Assembly: GCA_965198485.1 (NCBI GenBank)
Contig: CBDAPQ010000006.1
Location: 47,154 to 111,153, forward strand
Source: RH-AL1 sp965198485
GTDB lineage: Bacteria > Pseudomonadota > Alphaproteobacteria > Rhizobiales > Beijerinckiaceae
Reading direction: 5' to 3'
Length of the DNA: 64,000 bases
In this document: one piece after another, positions 1 through 7,654 of the stretch
Layout: each line of letters opens with the position of its first letter
Position numbering within the stretch: the first letter of the stretch is position 1
Notes under the pieces: model-generated
Databases searched by the model: none
Told to the model about the DNA's origin: nothing
Seen by the model: the letters and a program-made list of their open reading frames with translations, nothing else
Position numbers and translations under genes: made by a program

Positions 1-1
1 C

Positions 2-358
2 GAGGAGGACGTGCGAGGCTTGGACGATCGCAAGCAGTTCCTGTTCGTCAACAACACCAAGCCCATCGTCGCCGAGAAGATCCGCTATTATGAGGAGCCG
101 TTCTTCAAGGCGCGGACGGGCGACTATTACCACGGCGTCCTCGCCAAGCACGTCCAGAAGCCGGGCAAGGCCGATTTGCCGGGACCGGCTCGGATCGATT
201 GGCTCGGGATCACCGCCTTGAGCGCGGCGGCCCCCTACGAAGGCGTGCGCGCCTCGTCGAGCCGGGTCGTAGAGGCGAGCCTGGCCATCGAGCCGGACGA
301 CTATCTCGAACCCTCCAGCGTCCAAGCCGAGCGCGCGCACGACGACGGGCTGCTCTGA
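2..358 (+). CDS. VirD4/TraG-type conjugal coupling protein, C-terminal end (5' partial)
   Basis: The reading frame is open to the left edge of the window, so the GTG at 11 is probably internal and the gene starts outside. The visible 118 residues carry a segment like KPIVAEKIRYYEEPFF, which resembles the tail of VirD4/TraG coupling ATPases just after their ATPase core, followed by a low-complexity acidic tail. These inner-membrane proteins link the relaxosome to the type IV secretion channel. The gene ends 5 bp before trbB, the usual traG-trbB order of conjugative elements. The Walker motifs lie outside the window, so the family call rests on the tail and the neighbour. Confidence 0.75.
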   Translation, partial: EEDVRGLDDRKQFLFVNNTKPIVAEKIRYYEEPFFKARTGDYYHGVLAKHVQKPGKADLPGPARIDWLGITALSAAAPYEGVRASSSRVVEASLAIEPDDYLEPSSVQAERAHDDGLL

Positions 359-363
359 CCGCC

Positions 364-1311
364 ATGACCTCCCCCTCTATCGTCAGCGACAGAAAGGTGG
401 CGGCGCTGCGCCAAGCCATGGGCCCTGTGATCGCCCAGGCCCTGGCCGACCGGCTCGTCGTCGAGGTTATGGTCAACCCTGACGGTCGGATCTGGGTCGA
501 CCGGATAGGGGAGGGGAGGTCCTTCACCGGAGAAGTGCTGGCGTCGGATGACGCCAACCGCATCCTGCGCCTCCTGGCGGACCACGCCGGGGAGGTGGTG
601 ACGCGCGACCGGCCCCGGGTCAGCGCCACGCTGCCGCAAACCGGAGAGCGCTTCCAGGGCGTGTTCATGCCCCTAGTCTCCAGTCCGACCTTCGCGATCC
701 GCAAGCGGCCCGAGGTCGTGTTCGACCTCGCCGACTACGTTGAGCGCGGCGCCATGGACGAGGCGATGGCCGATCGCCTCCGGGCGGCGGTGGCCGAGAA
801 GCGCAACATCCTCGTGGCCGGGGGGACGGGCTCGGGAAAAACCACGTTGGCCAACGCACTTCTCGCCGAACCGGCCTTCGCCCTCGACCGCGTCGTCATC
901 ATCGAGGACACGGCGGAACTCCAATGCGCCGCCGCCGACCGCGTGGAGCTCTTGACCAAGCGCATCGAGCCCGCCGTGACCATGGCCGATCTCGTTCGCG
1001 ATACGCTGCGGCTGCGGCCGGACCGCATCGTGATCGGCGAGGTGCGAGACGGTTCGGCGCTGGACCTCCTCAAGGCGTGGAACACGGGGCATCCGGGCGG
1101 GCTGGCCACCATTCACGCCAACAGCGCCCACGAGGCGCTGAGCCGGCTGGAGGATCTCATCGGGGAAGTGACACAGAGGATCCCGTACCGGGCGATCGCC
1201 GCCGCCATCAACATCGTGGTATTCATCCAGCGAACGGGGGCGGGGCGCCGCGTCCGCTCCGTGTCGAAGGTTCGCGGTTGGGGGCCGGACGGCTACGATC
1301 TGGAAGACTGA
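364..1311 (+). CDS. trbB: TrbB, conjugal transfer secretion ATPase (VirB11 family)
   Basis: A 315-residue VirB11/TrbB-type hexameric ATPase that powers assembly of the mating-pair channel at the inner membrane. The Walker A motif GGTGSGKTT is at about residues 153-161, followed by the Asp-box region (VVIIEDTAEL) and the His-box GGLATIHANSAHEAL near residues 245-260, all typical of the family. The ATG at 364 lies just after the traG stop; an open frame extends upstream to 199, but that part overlaps traG and has no family similarity. The length is normal for TrbB. What is odd is the right side: trbC should follow, but an opposite-strand SRAP gene begins 17 bp later, so the trb operon is broken or rearranged here. 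Confidence 0.93.
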   Translation: MTSPSIVSDRKVAALRQAMGPVIAQALADRLVVEVMVNPDGRIWVDRIGEGRSFTGEVLASDDANRILRLLADHAGEVVTRDRPRVSATLPQTGERFQGVFMPLVSSPTFAIRKRPEVVFDLADYVERGAMDEAMADRLRAAVAEKRNILVAGGTGSGKTTLANALLAEPAFALDRVVIIEDTAELQCAAADRVELLTKRIEPAVTMADLVRDTLRLRPDRIVIGEVRDGSALDLLKAWNTGHPGGLATIHANSAHEALSRLEDLIGEVTQRIPYRAIAAAINIVVFIQRTGAGRRVRSVSKVRGWGPDGYDLED

Positions 1312-1328
1312 CCAGACCGTCAGGACCG

Positions 1329-2066
1329 CTAGGCGACGACCGCTTCGTCTTTTCGCTCACCCCGGGCGACCTCGGTCAGCGACCCGTCCGGCATTGGGCG
1401 CTGCAGGTGCTTGACCTCCGACCAGGGCGAGTCGCTCAGCCAAAGGTCCCACTCCTCGGGCGACGTCAGGATGACGGGCATCGCCTTGTCGTGAACGACC
1501 GCAACTTCGGCGTTGGCGTCGGTGGTCAAGAACCCGAAGAGGTCGCAGGTGACCTCGCCCTCGCTGATCTTGCGCACGCAGGTCCAGCCGTGGGTCATGA
1601 CGCCCGCGAAGAAAGCCAACGGCCGATCTTCGCCGAGGGCGAACCAGACGGGCTTCAACGATCCGCCGACTTGGTCCGGCTCGCTAAAGGAGGTGAAGGG
1701 CACGAGGCATCGGTTTTCGGGTCCGAGCCAGCCTGCCCAGTGCCGGCTCTCGGTCTTGCGCACGTTGGTCGTTCCGCGATCGGGCTCCATGCGAAGAAGA
1801 TGATCGAAATCGACGTCCTTGCCCTTGGCGCGGAGCTTGTCGGCCCGCTTCACGGCGGCGTCGAACAAGGCCTTCTTCGAGGACGGCATGCCCCAGCGGA
1901 GATCCCGCATCTCGCGGGACCCGTCCGCCCCCGTCATAACGATCGGGGCGGGATAGTCGGGGAACACGCCGGCCTGGGGCGGCTGGTTGTTGTTCCGGTC
2001 GCTCATGGCGCGCGCGATGCCGGCGATCTCCGCGCGATGCTTCATGATGGCGTAGAGGTTGCACAT
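1329..2066 (-). CDS. SOS response-associated peptidase (SRAP/YedK/HMCES family)
   Basis: A 245-residue SRAP protein. Family members form a stable thiazolidine crosslink to abasic sites in single-stranded DNA, using the N-terminal cysteine after Met removal. Cys2 is present (MCNLY), as are TNVRKTES near residue 100 (Asn), a conserved acidic segment (VPFTSFSEPD) and a late His in VVHDKAMPVIL. The length is typical. The gene converges on trbB and sits next to translesion polymerase genes, which fits a DNA-damage role. I see no clean GAAC-N7-GAAC LexA box in its 111-bp upstream region, so direct SOS control is not shown. Confidence 0.92.
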   Translation of the reverse strand: MCNLYAIMKHRAEIAGIARAMSDRNNNQPPQAGVFPDYPAPIVMTGADGSREMRDLRWGMPSSKKALFDAAVKRADKLRAKGKDVDFDHLLRMEPDRGTTNVRKTESRHWAGWLGPENRCLVPFTSFSEPDQVGGSLKPVWFALGEDRPLAFFAGVMTHGWTCVRKISEGEVTCDLFGFLTTDANAEVAVVHDKAMPVILTSPEEWDLWLSDSPWSEVKHLQRPMPDGSLTEVARGERKDEAVVA

Positions 2067-2177
2067 GGCTGCGTCCGCGATGGTCGATCCGAGGCGATCT
2101 TGCTGACCCTGGCTCCGAACGCCAAGTCGTGAAACGGTGGCGCGGCCGGCCGGGACCGGCCTTCAGGGATCGCCGAC

Positions 2178-2681
2178 ATGGCCGACGACAACGGGACGAC
2201 CGATACGCTGACCCTGACCGCGGAGATCGTCGCGAGCTACGTCGGCAACAACGTGCACGTCCAAGCGGCCGAGATCCCCAACATAATCCGGAGCATTCGA
2301 GCGGCGTTGGCGGAGAGCGACGCGCCAACCCCCGAAGCGACGGAGGCTTCGTTCCCGAAGGCCGACAAGCGCGCGATCAACAAGAGCATCACGCCCGACG
2401 CGCTGATCAGCTTTGTCGACAACAAGCCCTACAAGACCCTGAAGCGGCACCTCAGCCGCCACGGCCTCGACATGGCGGGCTACCGCGAACGCTACGGCCT
2501 TCCGAAGGATTATCCCTCCGTCGCGCCCGCCTATAGCGCCTCTCGGTCGGCCATGGCCAAGCAGCTCGGTCTAGGGGCGCGTCGGCGTGCAGCGGCGCCC
2601 GCGGAGGCTCCACCGGCGCCGAGCGCGCCTCCGCCGAAGACGGGCTCAGGACGCGGACGCAAGAAGCAGGATGCAGAGTAG
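2178..2681 (+). CDS. MucR/Ros-family zinc-finger-like transcriptional regulator
   Basis: A 167-residue protein of the MucR/Ros family, which are H-NS-like global regulators binding AT-rich DNA in alphaproteobacteria. The diagnostic segment reads LKRHLSRHGL, then YRERYGLPKDYPSVAP, then RSAMAKQLGLG, at about residues 85-135, with a Pro/Ala-rich basic tail. In the zinc-finger loop the usual first Cys (ICLEDGKK type) is replaced by Ser (ISFVDNK), while the Asp and both His remain. Some Ros-like proteins are reported to fold with altered or no zinc ligands, so this may still bind DNA. The start ATG at 2178 lies in the gap divergent from the SRAP gene. It may control the neighbouring repair genes, but that is inference. 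Confidence 0.85.
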   Translation: MADDNGTTDTLTLTAEIVASYVGNNVHVQAAEIPNIIRSIRAALAESDAPTPEATEASFPKADKRAINKSITPDALISFVDNKPYKTLKRHLSRHGLDMAGYRERYGLPKDYPSVAPAYSASRSAMAKQLGLGARRRAAAPAEAPPAPSAPPPKTGSGRGRKKQDAE

Positions 2682-2687
2682 GGCGCC

Positions 2688-3746
2688 CTAAGGGCCTTCC
2701 AGGGTCTCGCGCACGACCTCGCGCGCCGGTTTGTCGGACCGCAAACCCTTGAAGCTGGCTTGGCGCAGCTTGCCGGACGCCGTCCACTCGGCGATCTCGA
2801 TATTGGCCACCAACTCCGGGCGCGCCCAGTGAATGTTGCTCGTCTTGCGGGGCGGTCCGCCAGCGGCATAGGGGCTGATTTGCGTCTCGACGGCGCGAAG
2901 CCGGGGCATCAGGTCGGCCGCCACGCCTTGGGGAAAGCCGGTGCCGACGGAGCCGACGTACCGGAACGCCCCGCCCTCATAGACGCCCGCCAGTAGCGAC
3001 CGGAAGCGGGCGCCGTCGGTCTTCCATCCGCCGATCACGATCTCCTGCGAGGGACGGCATTTCGCCTTCCGCCAAGTCTCAAGCCGCTTCGCGCCGCCCG
3101 CGTACGGCGCGTCCAGCCGCTTGGAGACGATCCCCTCCAATCCGAGTCCGCAGGCGGCCTTCAGCAGCGCCTCTCCTTCGCCGGGGAGGGCGTCGACATA
3201 TTCGATCAGCGGCGAAAGCGGCTCGCACCCCGGAAACAGCAGGGCCTCCAGGTACTCCTTGCGCTCGGCGAGCGGACGGCCGCGCAGGTCCTCGCGGCCG
3301 TGGCTGAGGCAGTCGAAGGCGTAGAACTTCAGGTCGCCCACGATGGCGCCGGCCTCCCTGCGCCCCATCGCCGAGCGCAAGGCCGAGAAGTCGGTCCGGC
3401 CATCCGACCCGACGGCGCAGACCTCGCCATCGAGGACGCAGTCCGGGCCGCTGGCCAGCGGCGCGCCGAGGTCGGGCAGGCGGGCGCTCCAGTCGTGGCC
3501 GTTGCGCGAGAACCAATAGGCCGCGCCCCGGCGTACCACGACCTGCATGCGGTAGCCGTCGAGCTTCATCTCGTGGATCCAGCCCGCGCCTACCGGCGGC
3601 TGGTCGACCAAGCGGGGATGCTGGAGCGGCAGGAAGCTTGGGGGCGGGGAGGGGACTCGGAGTCCGAGTCTCCCAGGCGTCGCGGTGCTCGGCCTGGGCG
3701 GGCTGCTCGGCTTGTCAGACCCGAAGGCCTGAACCGTCGCCACCAC
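2688..3746 (-). CDS. Stand-alone ATP-dependent DNA ligase (LigD ligase-domain type)
   Basis: A 352-residue ATP-dependent ligase lacking the polymerase and phosphoesterase modules of full LigD. The adenylation motif HEMKLDGYRM holds the catalytic Lys near residue 62. Later nucleotidyltransferase motifs are visible: VLDGEVC, FYAFDCL, GLEGIVSKR and the final lysine motif in TWRKAKC, followed by an OB-fold region (EIVIGGWKTDG to the C-terminus). Stand-alone ligases of this kind seal nicks in DNA repair or bacterial end joining, but no Ku gene is visible in the window. It converges on the MucR-like gene and is divergent from a broken small gene. The low-complexity N-terminus (about 35 residues) makes the exact start uncertain. 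Confidence 0.88.
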   Translation of the reverse strand: MVATVQAFGSDKPSSPPRPSTATPGRLGLRVPSPPPSFLPLQHPRLVDQPPVGAGWIHEMKLDGYRMQVVVRRGAAYWFSRNGHDWSARLPDLGAPLASGPDCVLDGEVCAVGSDGRTDFSALRSAMGRREAGAIVGDLKFYAFDCLSHGREDLRGRPLAERKEYLEALLFPGCEPLSPLIEYVDALPGEGEALLKAACGLGLEGIVSKRLDAPYAGGAKRLETWRKAKCRPSQEIVIGGWKTDGARFRSLLAGVYEGGAFRYVGSVGTGFPQGVAADLMPRLRAVETQISPYAAGGPPRKTSNIHWARPELVANIEIAEWTASGKLRQASFKGLRSDKPAREVVRETLEGP

Positions 3747-3819
3747 GCGCGTTCCCTCTCAACCGGGGCGAGTCCTCGACCGGCGGACTCGAACGACGCC
3801 GTCCGGGGTCGGTTCCTTG

Positions 3820-4208
3820 ATGGCCGTTTCGCGTTCTGGGTCGATGGTCCCGCCCGCCGCGCATTCGGTGACGCCCGACGGCCGCTGCTTTGTCGTCAAA
3901 GGCCGTCTCTGGCGCTGCTCCAATCCTGCCTTGGACGACAAGACCCGGCATGGCTTGGTCTCGAGCCTGATGACCGCACGCCGCGCGGTGCGGAGCGCCA
4001 AGGCGGGCCGCGGAGACCTTGCGGGGCGCGCGCGTCTGTCGACGCCGCGAAGCGGGCGCTGGGCGAGCGCGGACCCGTCTGGTGGGAGGACGGGGCGGCT
4101 GACTACAATCGTCGCATGGCGGCGAACACGCCCTACGCCGGCTGGTTCACCGAGCTCATGGCAGGGGCGATCCACAGCGACATCGCGAAGGACCCGTTGA
4201 CTCACTGA
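3820..4208 (+). pseudogene. Small conserved hypothetical gene split by a 1-bp deletion
   Basis: Two frames together make one protein. The first, from ATG 3820, reads RCFVVKGRLWRCSNPAL and on to MTARRAVRSAKAG; the second, open to 4208, continues with SVDAAKRALGERGPVWW, then DYNRRMAANTPYAGW. I recall this order of motifs (WRCSNP, ARRAVR, AKRALGERGPVWW, DYNR) from one small alphaproteobacterial protein of unknown function. The frames join cleanly if one G is added to the G4 run at 4023-4026. Either the gene is freshly broken or the base was lost in sequencing. It lies just upstream of the LexA box of imuA and reads the same way. Function unknown. Confidence 0.75.
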
Positions 4209-4220
4209 CCCTGCGAGTGA

Positions 4221-4235
4221 GAACAAACAAGGAAC
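4221..4235 (+). promoter_or_regulatory. LexA (SOS) box upstream of imuA
   Basis: The sequence is GAAC-AAACAAG-GAAC, an exact match to the alphaproteobacterial LexA operator (GTTC-N7-GTTC read on the other strand). It ends 31 bp before the imuA start. An identical architecture precedes dnaE2 at 9230-9244, so the two halves of the mutasome should be induced together on DNA damage. Confidence 0.85.
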
Positions 4236-4266
4236 GCCCACCAGGCGCGCCAGTTCGGCTCCAGCC

Positions 4267-5028
4267 ATGGATCTCTCGCCACGTACAGTCGTCCTCGATC
4301 GTCTGCGCACCCGCATCGCCGAGGTGGAGCGGCACGGACGGCCGCGCGCGGCCGTCCTGCCCTTCGGCGTGGCGGAGCTGGATGGCCGGCTCCCCGCGGC
4401 TGGGCTGCCCCTGGGCGGGCTCCACGAGGTGGCGGGGGGAGGGCCGGGCGCGATCCATGGCGCCGCATCCGTGCTGTTCGTGGCCGGCATCCTCGCCCGC
4501 ATTCCCGGACACGTGGTCTGGTGCCTGCGCCAACGCGACCTGTTCGCTCCGGCCCTGGCGGGCGCGGGGCTGCATCCGGACCGGGTGATCTACGCCGAGG
4601 CCACGGACGAGAAGGGCGTGCTGACCGTCCTGGAGGAGGGCCTTCGCCATGGCGGCTTGGCGGGCGTGGTCGGCGAGGTCGGCGTGTTGTCGATGACCGC
4701 CTCGCGGCGGCTTCAGCTCTGCGCCGAGGCGTCCGGGGTCACCGCCTTCGCCATCCGACGCTGGAAGACATCGGCGGCGGCGGCCGACTATGGCCAGCCG
4801 ACCGCCTCGCTGACGCGATGGCGGGTGACGGCTTTGCCGTCGACACGCCAGGCGGCGCCGGGGCTCGGACGATCGCGCTGGCTGGTGGAGATGATGCGGT
4901 GCCGCGGCGCGGAGGCGGCCGACTGGGAGCTGGAGGCCTGCGATGAGGCGGGTCGTCTCGCTCTACCTGCCGCGATGGCCGACCGATCGCTGGCGCAGGA
5001 GCCAGGGCGACGCCGCGCCGCCGGCTGA
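4267..5028 (+). CDS. imuA: ImuA, RecA-like mutasome accessory protein
   Basis: A 253-residue ImuA-type protein, distantly RecA/SulA-like, which works with ImuB and DnaE2 in damage-induced mutagenesis. Recognisable segments are the start LPFGVAELDGRLPAAGLP followed by GGLHEVAG, VVWCLRQRDLFAPAL in the middle, and AFAIRRWKT with LTRWRV further on. The Walker A region is degenerate (GGGPGAIHGAAS), as is common in ImuA. Its 3' end overlaps imuB by 86 bp, suggesting translational coupling. A LexA box lies just upstream. Length and gene order match the imuA-imuB-dnaE2 cassette. Confidence 0.92.
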   Translation: MDLSPRTVVLDRLRTRIAEVERHGRPRAAVLPFGVAELDGRLPAAGLPLGGLHEVAGGGPGAIHGAASVLFVAGILARIPGHVVWCLRQRDLFAPALAGAGLHPDRVIYAEATDEKGVLTVLEEGLRHGGLAGVVGEVGVLSMTASRRLQLCAEASGVTAFAIRRWKTSAAAADYGQPTASLTRWRVTALPSTRQAAPGLGRSRWLVEMMRCRGAEAADWELEACDEAGRLALPAAMADRSLAQEPGRRRAAG

Positions 5029-6466
5029 CGTCCCCGTCGTCGTGGTCGGCCGCCGGGGCGCCCGCAAGCTGATCCTGGACGCCGACGCCGCGGCCCTGGC
5101 GCTGGGCGTGTCGCCGGGGCTCGCCGTGGCGCAGGCGCAGGCGCGAACGCCGGGCCTGCACATCGTCGAGGCCGAGCCCGCCGCCGACGCGCTCGCCCTG
5201 GAGCGGCTCGCCGTCTGGGCGCTGCGGCGCTACTCGCCACTCGTGGCGATCAATGGCGTGGACGGGCTCTGGATCGACGCACAGGGCTGCGCCCACCTGT
5301 TTGGGGGCGAGGCCGGCTTCCTGACGGACATCCAGTTCAAGCTCGGTTCCGTCGGGGTTTGCTCGCGCGCCGCCATGGCGGGCGCGCCGGGGGCGGCGCA
5401 CGGCCTCGCGCGGTTCGGCGGCTCCGCCGCCCTCGTCGCAGGCGCTGACGAGGCCGCCCTCGTGCGCGGCCTTCCCGTCGCCGCCCTTCGCCTCGCACCC
5501 GAGATGGTGGCGGGCTTGATCCGGCTCGGCTTTGAAACCATCGAGCATCTGGAACGCACACCCCGCGCGCCGCTGGCCTTGCGCTTTGGCTCGGAGCTGA
5601 CACGGCGCCTCGACCAGGCGTTCGGGCGCCAGGGCGAAACCTTCGATCCTGTCGCGGCCCCCGAGCTTCCCCGGGTGCGCCATGCCTTCTTCGAACCGAT
5701 CAGCGCCCCAGAGACGATCGCCCGGCGCGTCGGCAAACTGGTGCAGGCGTTGTGCGACGTCCTCGACGCGCAGGGCATGGGGGCGCGCAAGCTCGATCTG
5801 GTCTGCGAGCGGGTCGACGGTCGCCGAGAAGTAGTGCGGATCGGCACGGCCCGGCCAAACCGCGACCCAAAGCGGCTGACGCGGCTCCTGTGCGACCGGT
5901 CCGACCACGTCGACCCCGGGTTCGGCATCGATGCGATGAGCCTGTCCGCGCCGCTCGCCGAGCCGCTGCAGCCCCACACGGCGCCGTCGTCGCTGGCCGG
6001 CGACGCCCCGGCCCCCGATGTGGAGGGGCTGATCGACGTCCTGACCAACCGCCTGGGTGGAAGCCGGGTGTACCGGATGGCGCCGGTCGAGAGCGATGTG
6101 CCCGAGCGCTCCGTCCGCAGGGTGGCCCCCGCCGCCCCGGCCGGCGGTCGCACCTGGCCGGCCGCCTGGCCGCGTCCCTCGCGGCTCCTCAGCCCTCCCG
6201 AACCCGTCGATGCGGTGGCCGCGCTGCCGGACCAGCCGCCGGCCGCCTTCACGTGGCGCGGTCAGCGGCGGCGCGTGAAGCGCGCGGACGGCCCTGAGCG
6301 GATCTACGGCGAATGGTGGAAGCGGGACGCCGAGATGGAGAGCGTGCGCGATTACTTCGCCGTCGAGGACGAGGCGGGCGAACGGTTCTGGCTGTACCGT
6401 CAGGGCGACGGCGAGATCGCCGCCACAGGCGACCTGCGCTGGTTCATCCATGGGGTGTTCGCGTGA
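4943..6466 (+). CDS. imuB: ImuB, catalytically inactive Y-family polymerase homologue
   Basis: A 507-residue ImuB. It has the Y-family scaffold but lacks the metal-binding acidic motif at its N-terminus (it begins RRVVSLYLPRWPTDRW where active enzymes have DxDxFF/Y) and instead acts as the hub linking DnaE2 to the beta clamp. Middle segments such as VDGLWIDAQGCAHLFGGE and RFGSELTRRLDQAFGR are typical. The ATG at 4943 lies inside imuA. The C-terminal part, with ERIYGEWWKRDAE and FWLYRQGDG, is the conserved tail. The next gene is an active Y-family polymerase, an unusual insertion before dnaE2. Confidence 0.92.
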   Translation: MRRVVSLYLPRWPTDRWRRSQGDAAPPADVPVVVVGRRGARKLILDADAAALALGVSPGLAVAQAQARTPGLHIVEAEPAADALALERLAVWALRRYSPLVAINGVDGLWIDAQGCAHLFGGEAGFLTDIQFKLGSVGVCSRAAMAGAPGAAHGLARFGGSAALVAGADEAALVRGLPVAALRLAPEMVAGLIRLGFETIEHLERTPRAPLALRFGSELTRRLDQAFGRQGETFDPVAAPELPRVRHAFFEPISAPETIARRVGKLVQALCDVLDAQGMGARKLDLVCERVDGRREVVRIGTARPNRDPKRLTRLLCDRSDHVDPGFGIDAMSLSAPLAEPLQPHTAPSSLAGDAPAPDVEGLIDVLTNRLGGSRVYRMAPVESDVPERSVRRVAPAAPAGGRTWPAAWPRPSRLLSPPEPVDAVAALPDQPPAAFTWRGQRRRVKRADGPERIYGEWWKRDAEMESVRDYFAVEDEAGERFWLYRQGDGEIAATGDLRWFIHGVFA

Positions 6467-6524
6467 ACGGCCGACCGCGAGAATGCGGGCCTGATCCGCG
6501 AGGGGAGGGGGGGTCACTTCGGAG

Positions 6525-7619
6525 ATGAGCGACGTTCGGCCCGCGCTGGTGGAAGAGCCGGTTCGGAAGATCATCCACATCGACATGGACGCGTTCTACG
6601 CGTCGGTGGAGCAGCGCGACGATCCCGGCCTGCGCGGCCGGCCGGTCGCCGTCGGAGGATCGAAGGCGCGCGGTGTGGTGGCGGCCGCGAGCTACGAGGC
6701 GCGCGCCTTCGGGGTGCGTTGGGCCATGCCGTCCGTCACCGCCCAGCGGAAATGTCCCGAGCTCGTGTTCGTGCGCCCTCGCTTCGAGGTCTACGGCGCG
6801 GTCTCCGCCCAGATCCACGCCATCTTCGCGGACTACACCGACTTGATCGAACCGCTCTCGCTCGATGAGGCGTACCTGGACGTCACCGAGGATCGCAGGC
6901 GACTTGGAACGGCGACGGCCATTGCGCAGGAGATCCGCGCCCGGATCCGTGTCGAGACCGACCTGACCGCCTCGGCGGGCGTCTCGTACAACAAGTTCAT
7001 CGCGAAACTCGCGTCTGACCACAACAAGCCGGACGGATTGTGCGTCGTCACCCCGCGGCAGGGGCCGGCGTTCGTCCAGCAGCAGCCGGTGAAGCGCTTT
7101 CACGGCGTGGGCCCTGTGACCCAGCGGCGCATGGAGGCGCTCGGCATCCTCACCGGCGCCGACCTCGCCGCCTGGCCGCTTGCCGAGCTCGAGCGCCACT
7201 TCGGCTCGAGCGCTAGCTACTACCATCGCGCCGCGCTTGGCGCCGACGATCGCCCGGTCCGCGCCGACCGGGTGCGCAAGTCGATCGGGGCGGAGCGGAC
7301 GTTCGAGGTCGACCTGGTAAACGGGGCGGCGCTGGAAGCGGCGATGGAGCCGGTGCTGGACGCGCTGATGGAACGGATCGAGCGGAAGGGCGCGGGGGGT
7401 CGGACGGTGACGCTGAAGCTGAAGTTCAGCGACTTCACGCTAATCACGCGGTCGCGCAGCCTCACGCAGGCGACAGCCGACCGCGAGATCCTTCGGTCGG
7501 TCGTGGAGAGCCTGCTTCGGGCGGAGGGGCCCCTGGCTCGCAGCGTGCGCCTCATGGGCGTCACGCTCTCCGGCCTAAACTTGATCTCGCCCGGAGAGGC
7601 CCCGACCGGCCTGCTCTGA
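6525..7619 (+). CDS. dinB: DNA polymerase IV (DinB), Y-family translesion polymerase
   Basis: A 364-residue Pol IV. The catalytic acids are visible in HIDMDAFYASVEQ (Asp20; Tyr25 at the steric-gate position) and SLDEAYLDVTED (Asp/Glu near residues 113-114). The helix-hairpin region FHGVGPVTQRRMEALGI and the little-finger domain (RKSIGAERTFE, then VTLKLKFSDF) follow. It copies past small minor-groove and other lesions. The ATG at 6525 follows imuB by 58 bp, with GGAG only 1 nt before the ATG and a purine-rich tract about 15 nt upstream. No LexA box of its own is visible, so it probably reads from the imuA promoter. It sits inside what is normally a three-gene cassette. Confidence 0.93.
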   Translation: MSDVRPALVEEPVRKIIHIDMDAFYASVEQRDDPGLRGRPVAVGGSKARGVVAAASYEARAFGVRWAMPSVTAQRKCPELVFVRPRFEVYGAVSAQIHAIFADYTDLIEPLSLDEAYLDVTEDRRRLGTATAIAQEIRARIRVETDLTASAGVSYNKFIAKLASDHNKPDGLCVVTPRQGPAFVQQQPVKRFHGVGPVTQRRMEALGILTGADLAAWPLAELERHFGSSASYYHRAALGADDRPVRADRVRKSIGAERTFEVDLVNGAALEAAMEPVLDALMERIERKGAGGRTVTLKLKFSDFTLITRSRSLTQATADREILRSVVESLLRAEGPLARSVRLMGVTLSGLNLISPGEAPTGLL

Positions 7620-7631
7620 AAGCGAAGCTGC

Positions 7632-7651
7632 TGCCGCCCCTGTGGGCGGCA
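7632..7651. terminator. Hairpin between convergent dinB and the 491-aa gene
   Basis: A perfect 8-bp stem, TGCCGCCC paired with GGGCGGCA, with a 4-nt CTGT loop, placed in the 35-bp gap where two genes converge. There is no strong T run on either side, so it may act as a weak bidirectional terminator. Confidence 0.6.
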
Positions 7652-7654
7652 CCT

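Noticed and set aside
3300..4208. 302-codon plus-strand ORF across the ligase region
   Set aside because: Most of it is antisense to the ligase; only the tail after about 4020 is real and belongs to the frameshifted small gene.
4739..6586. 615-codon open frame on the minus strand opposite imuB
   Set aside because: Antisense to a well-supported gene; its protein is Arg/Gly/Ala-rich with no motif. GC-rich DNA often leaves the opposite frame open.
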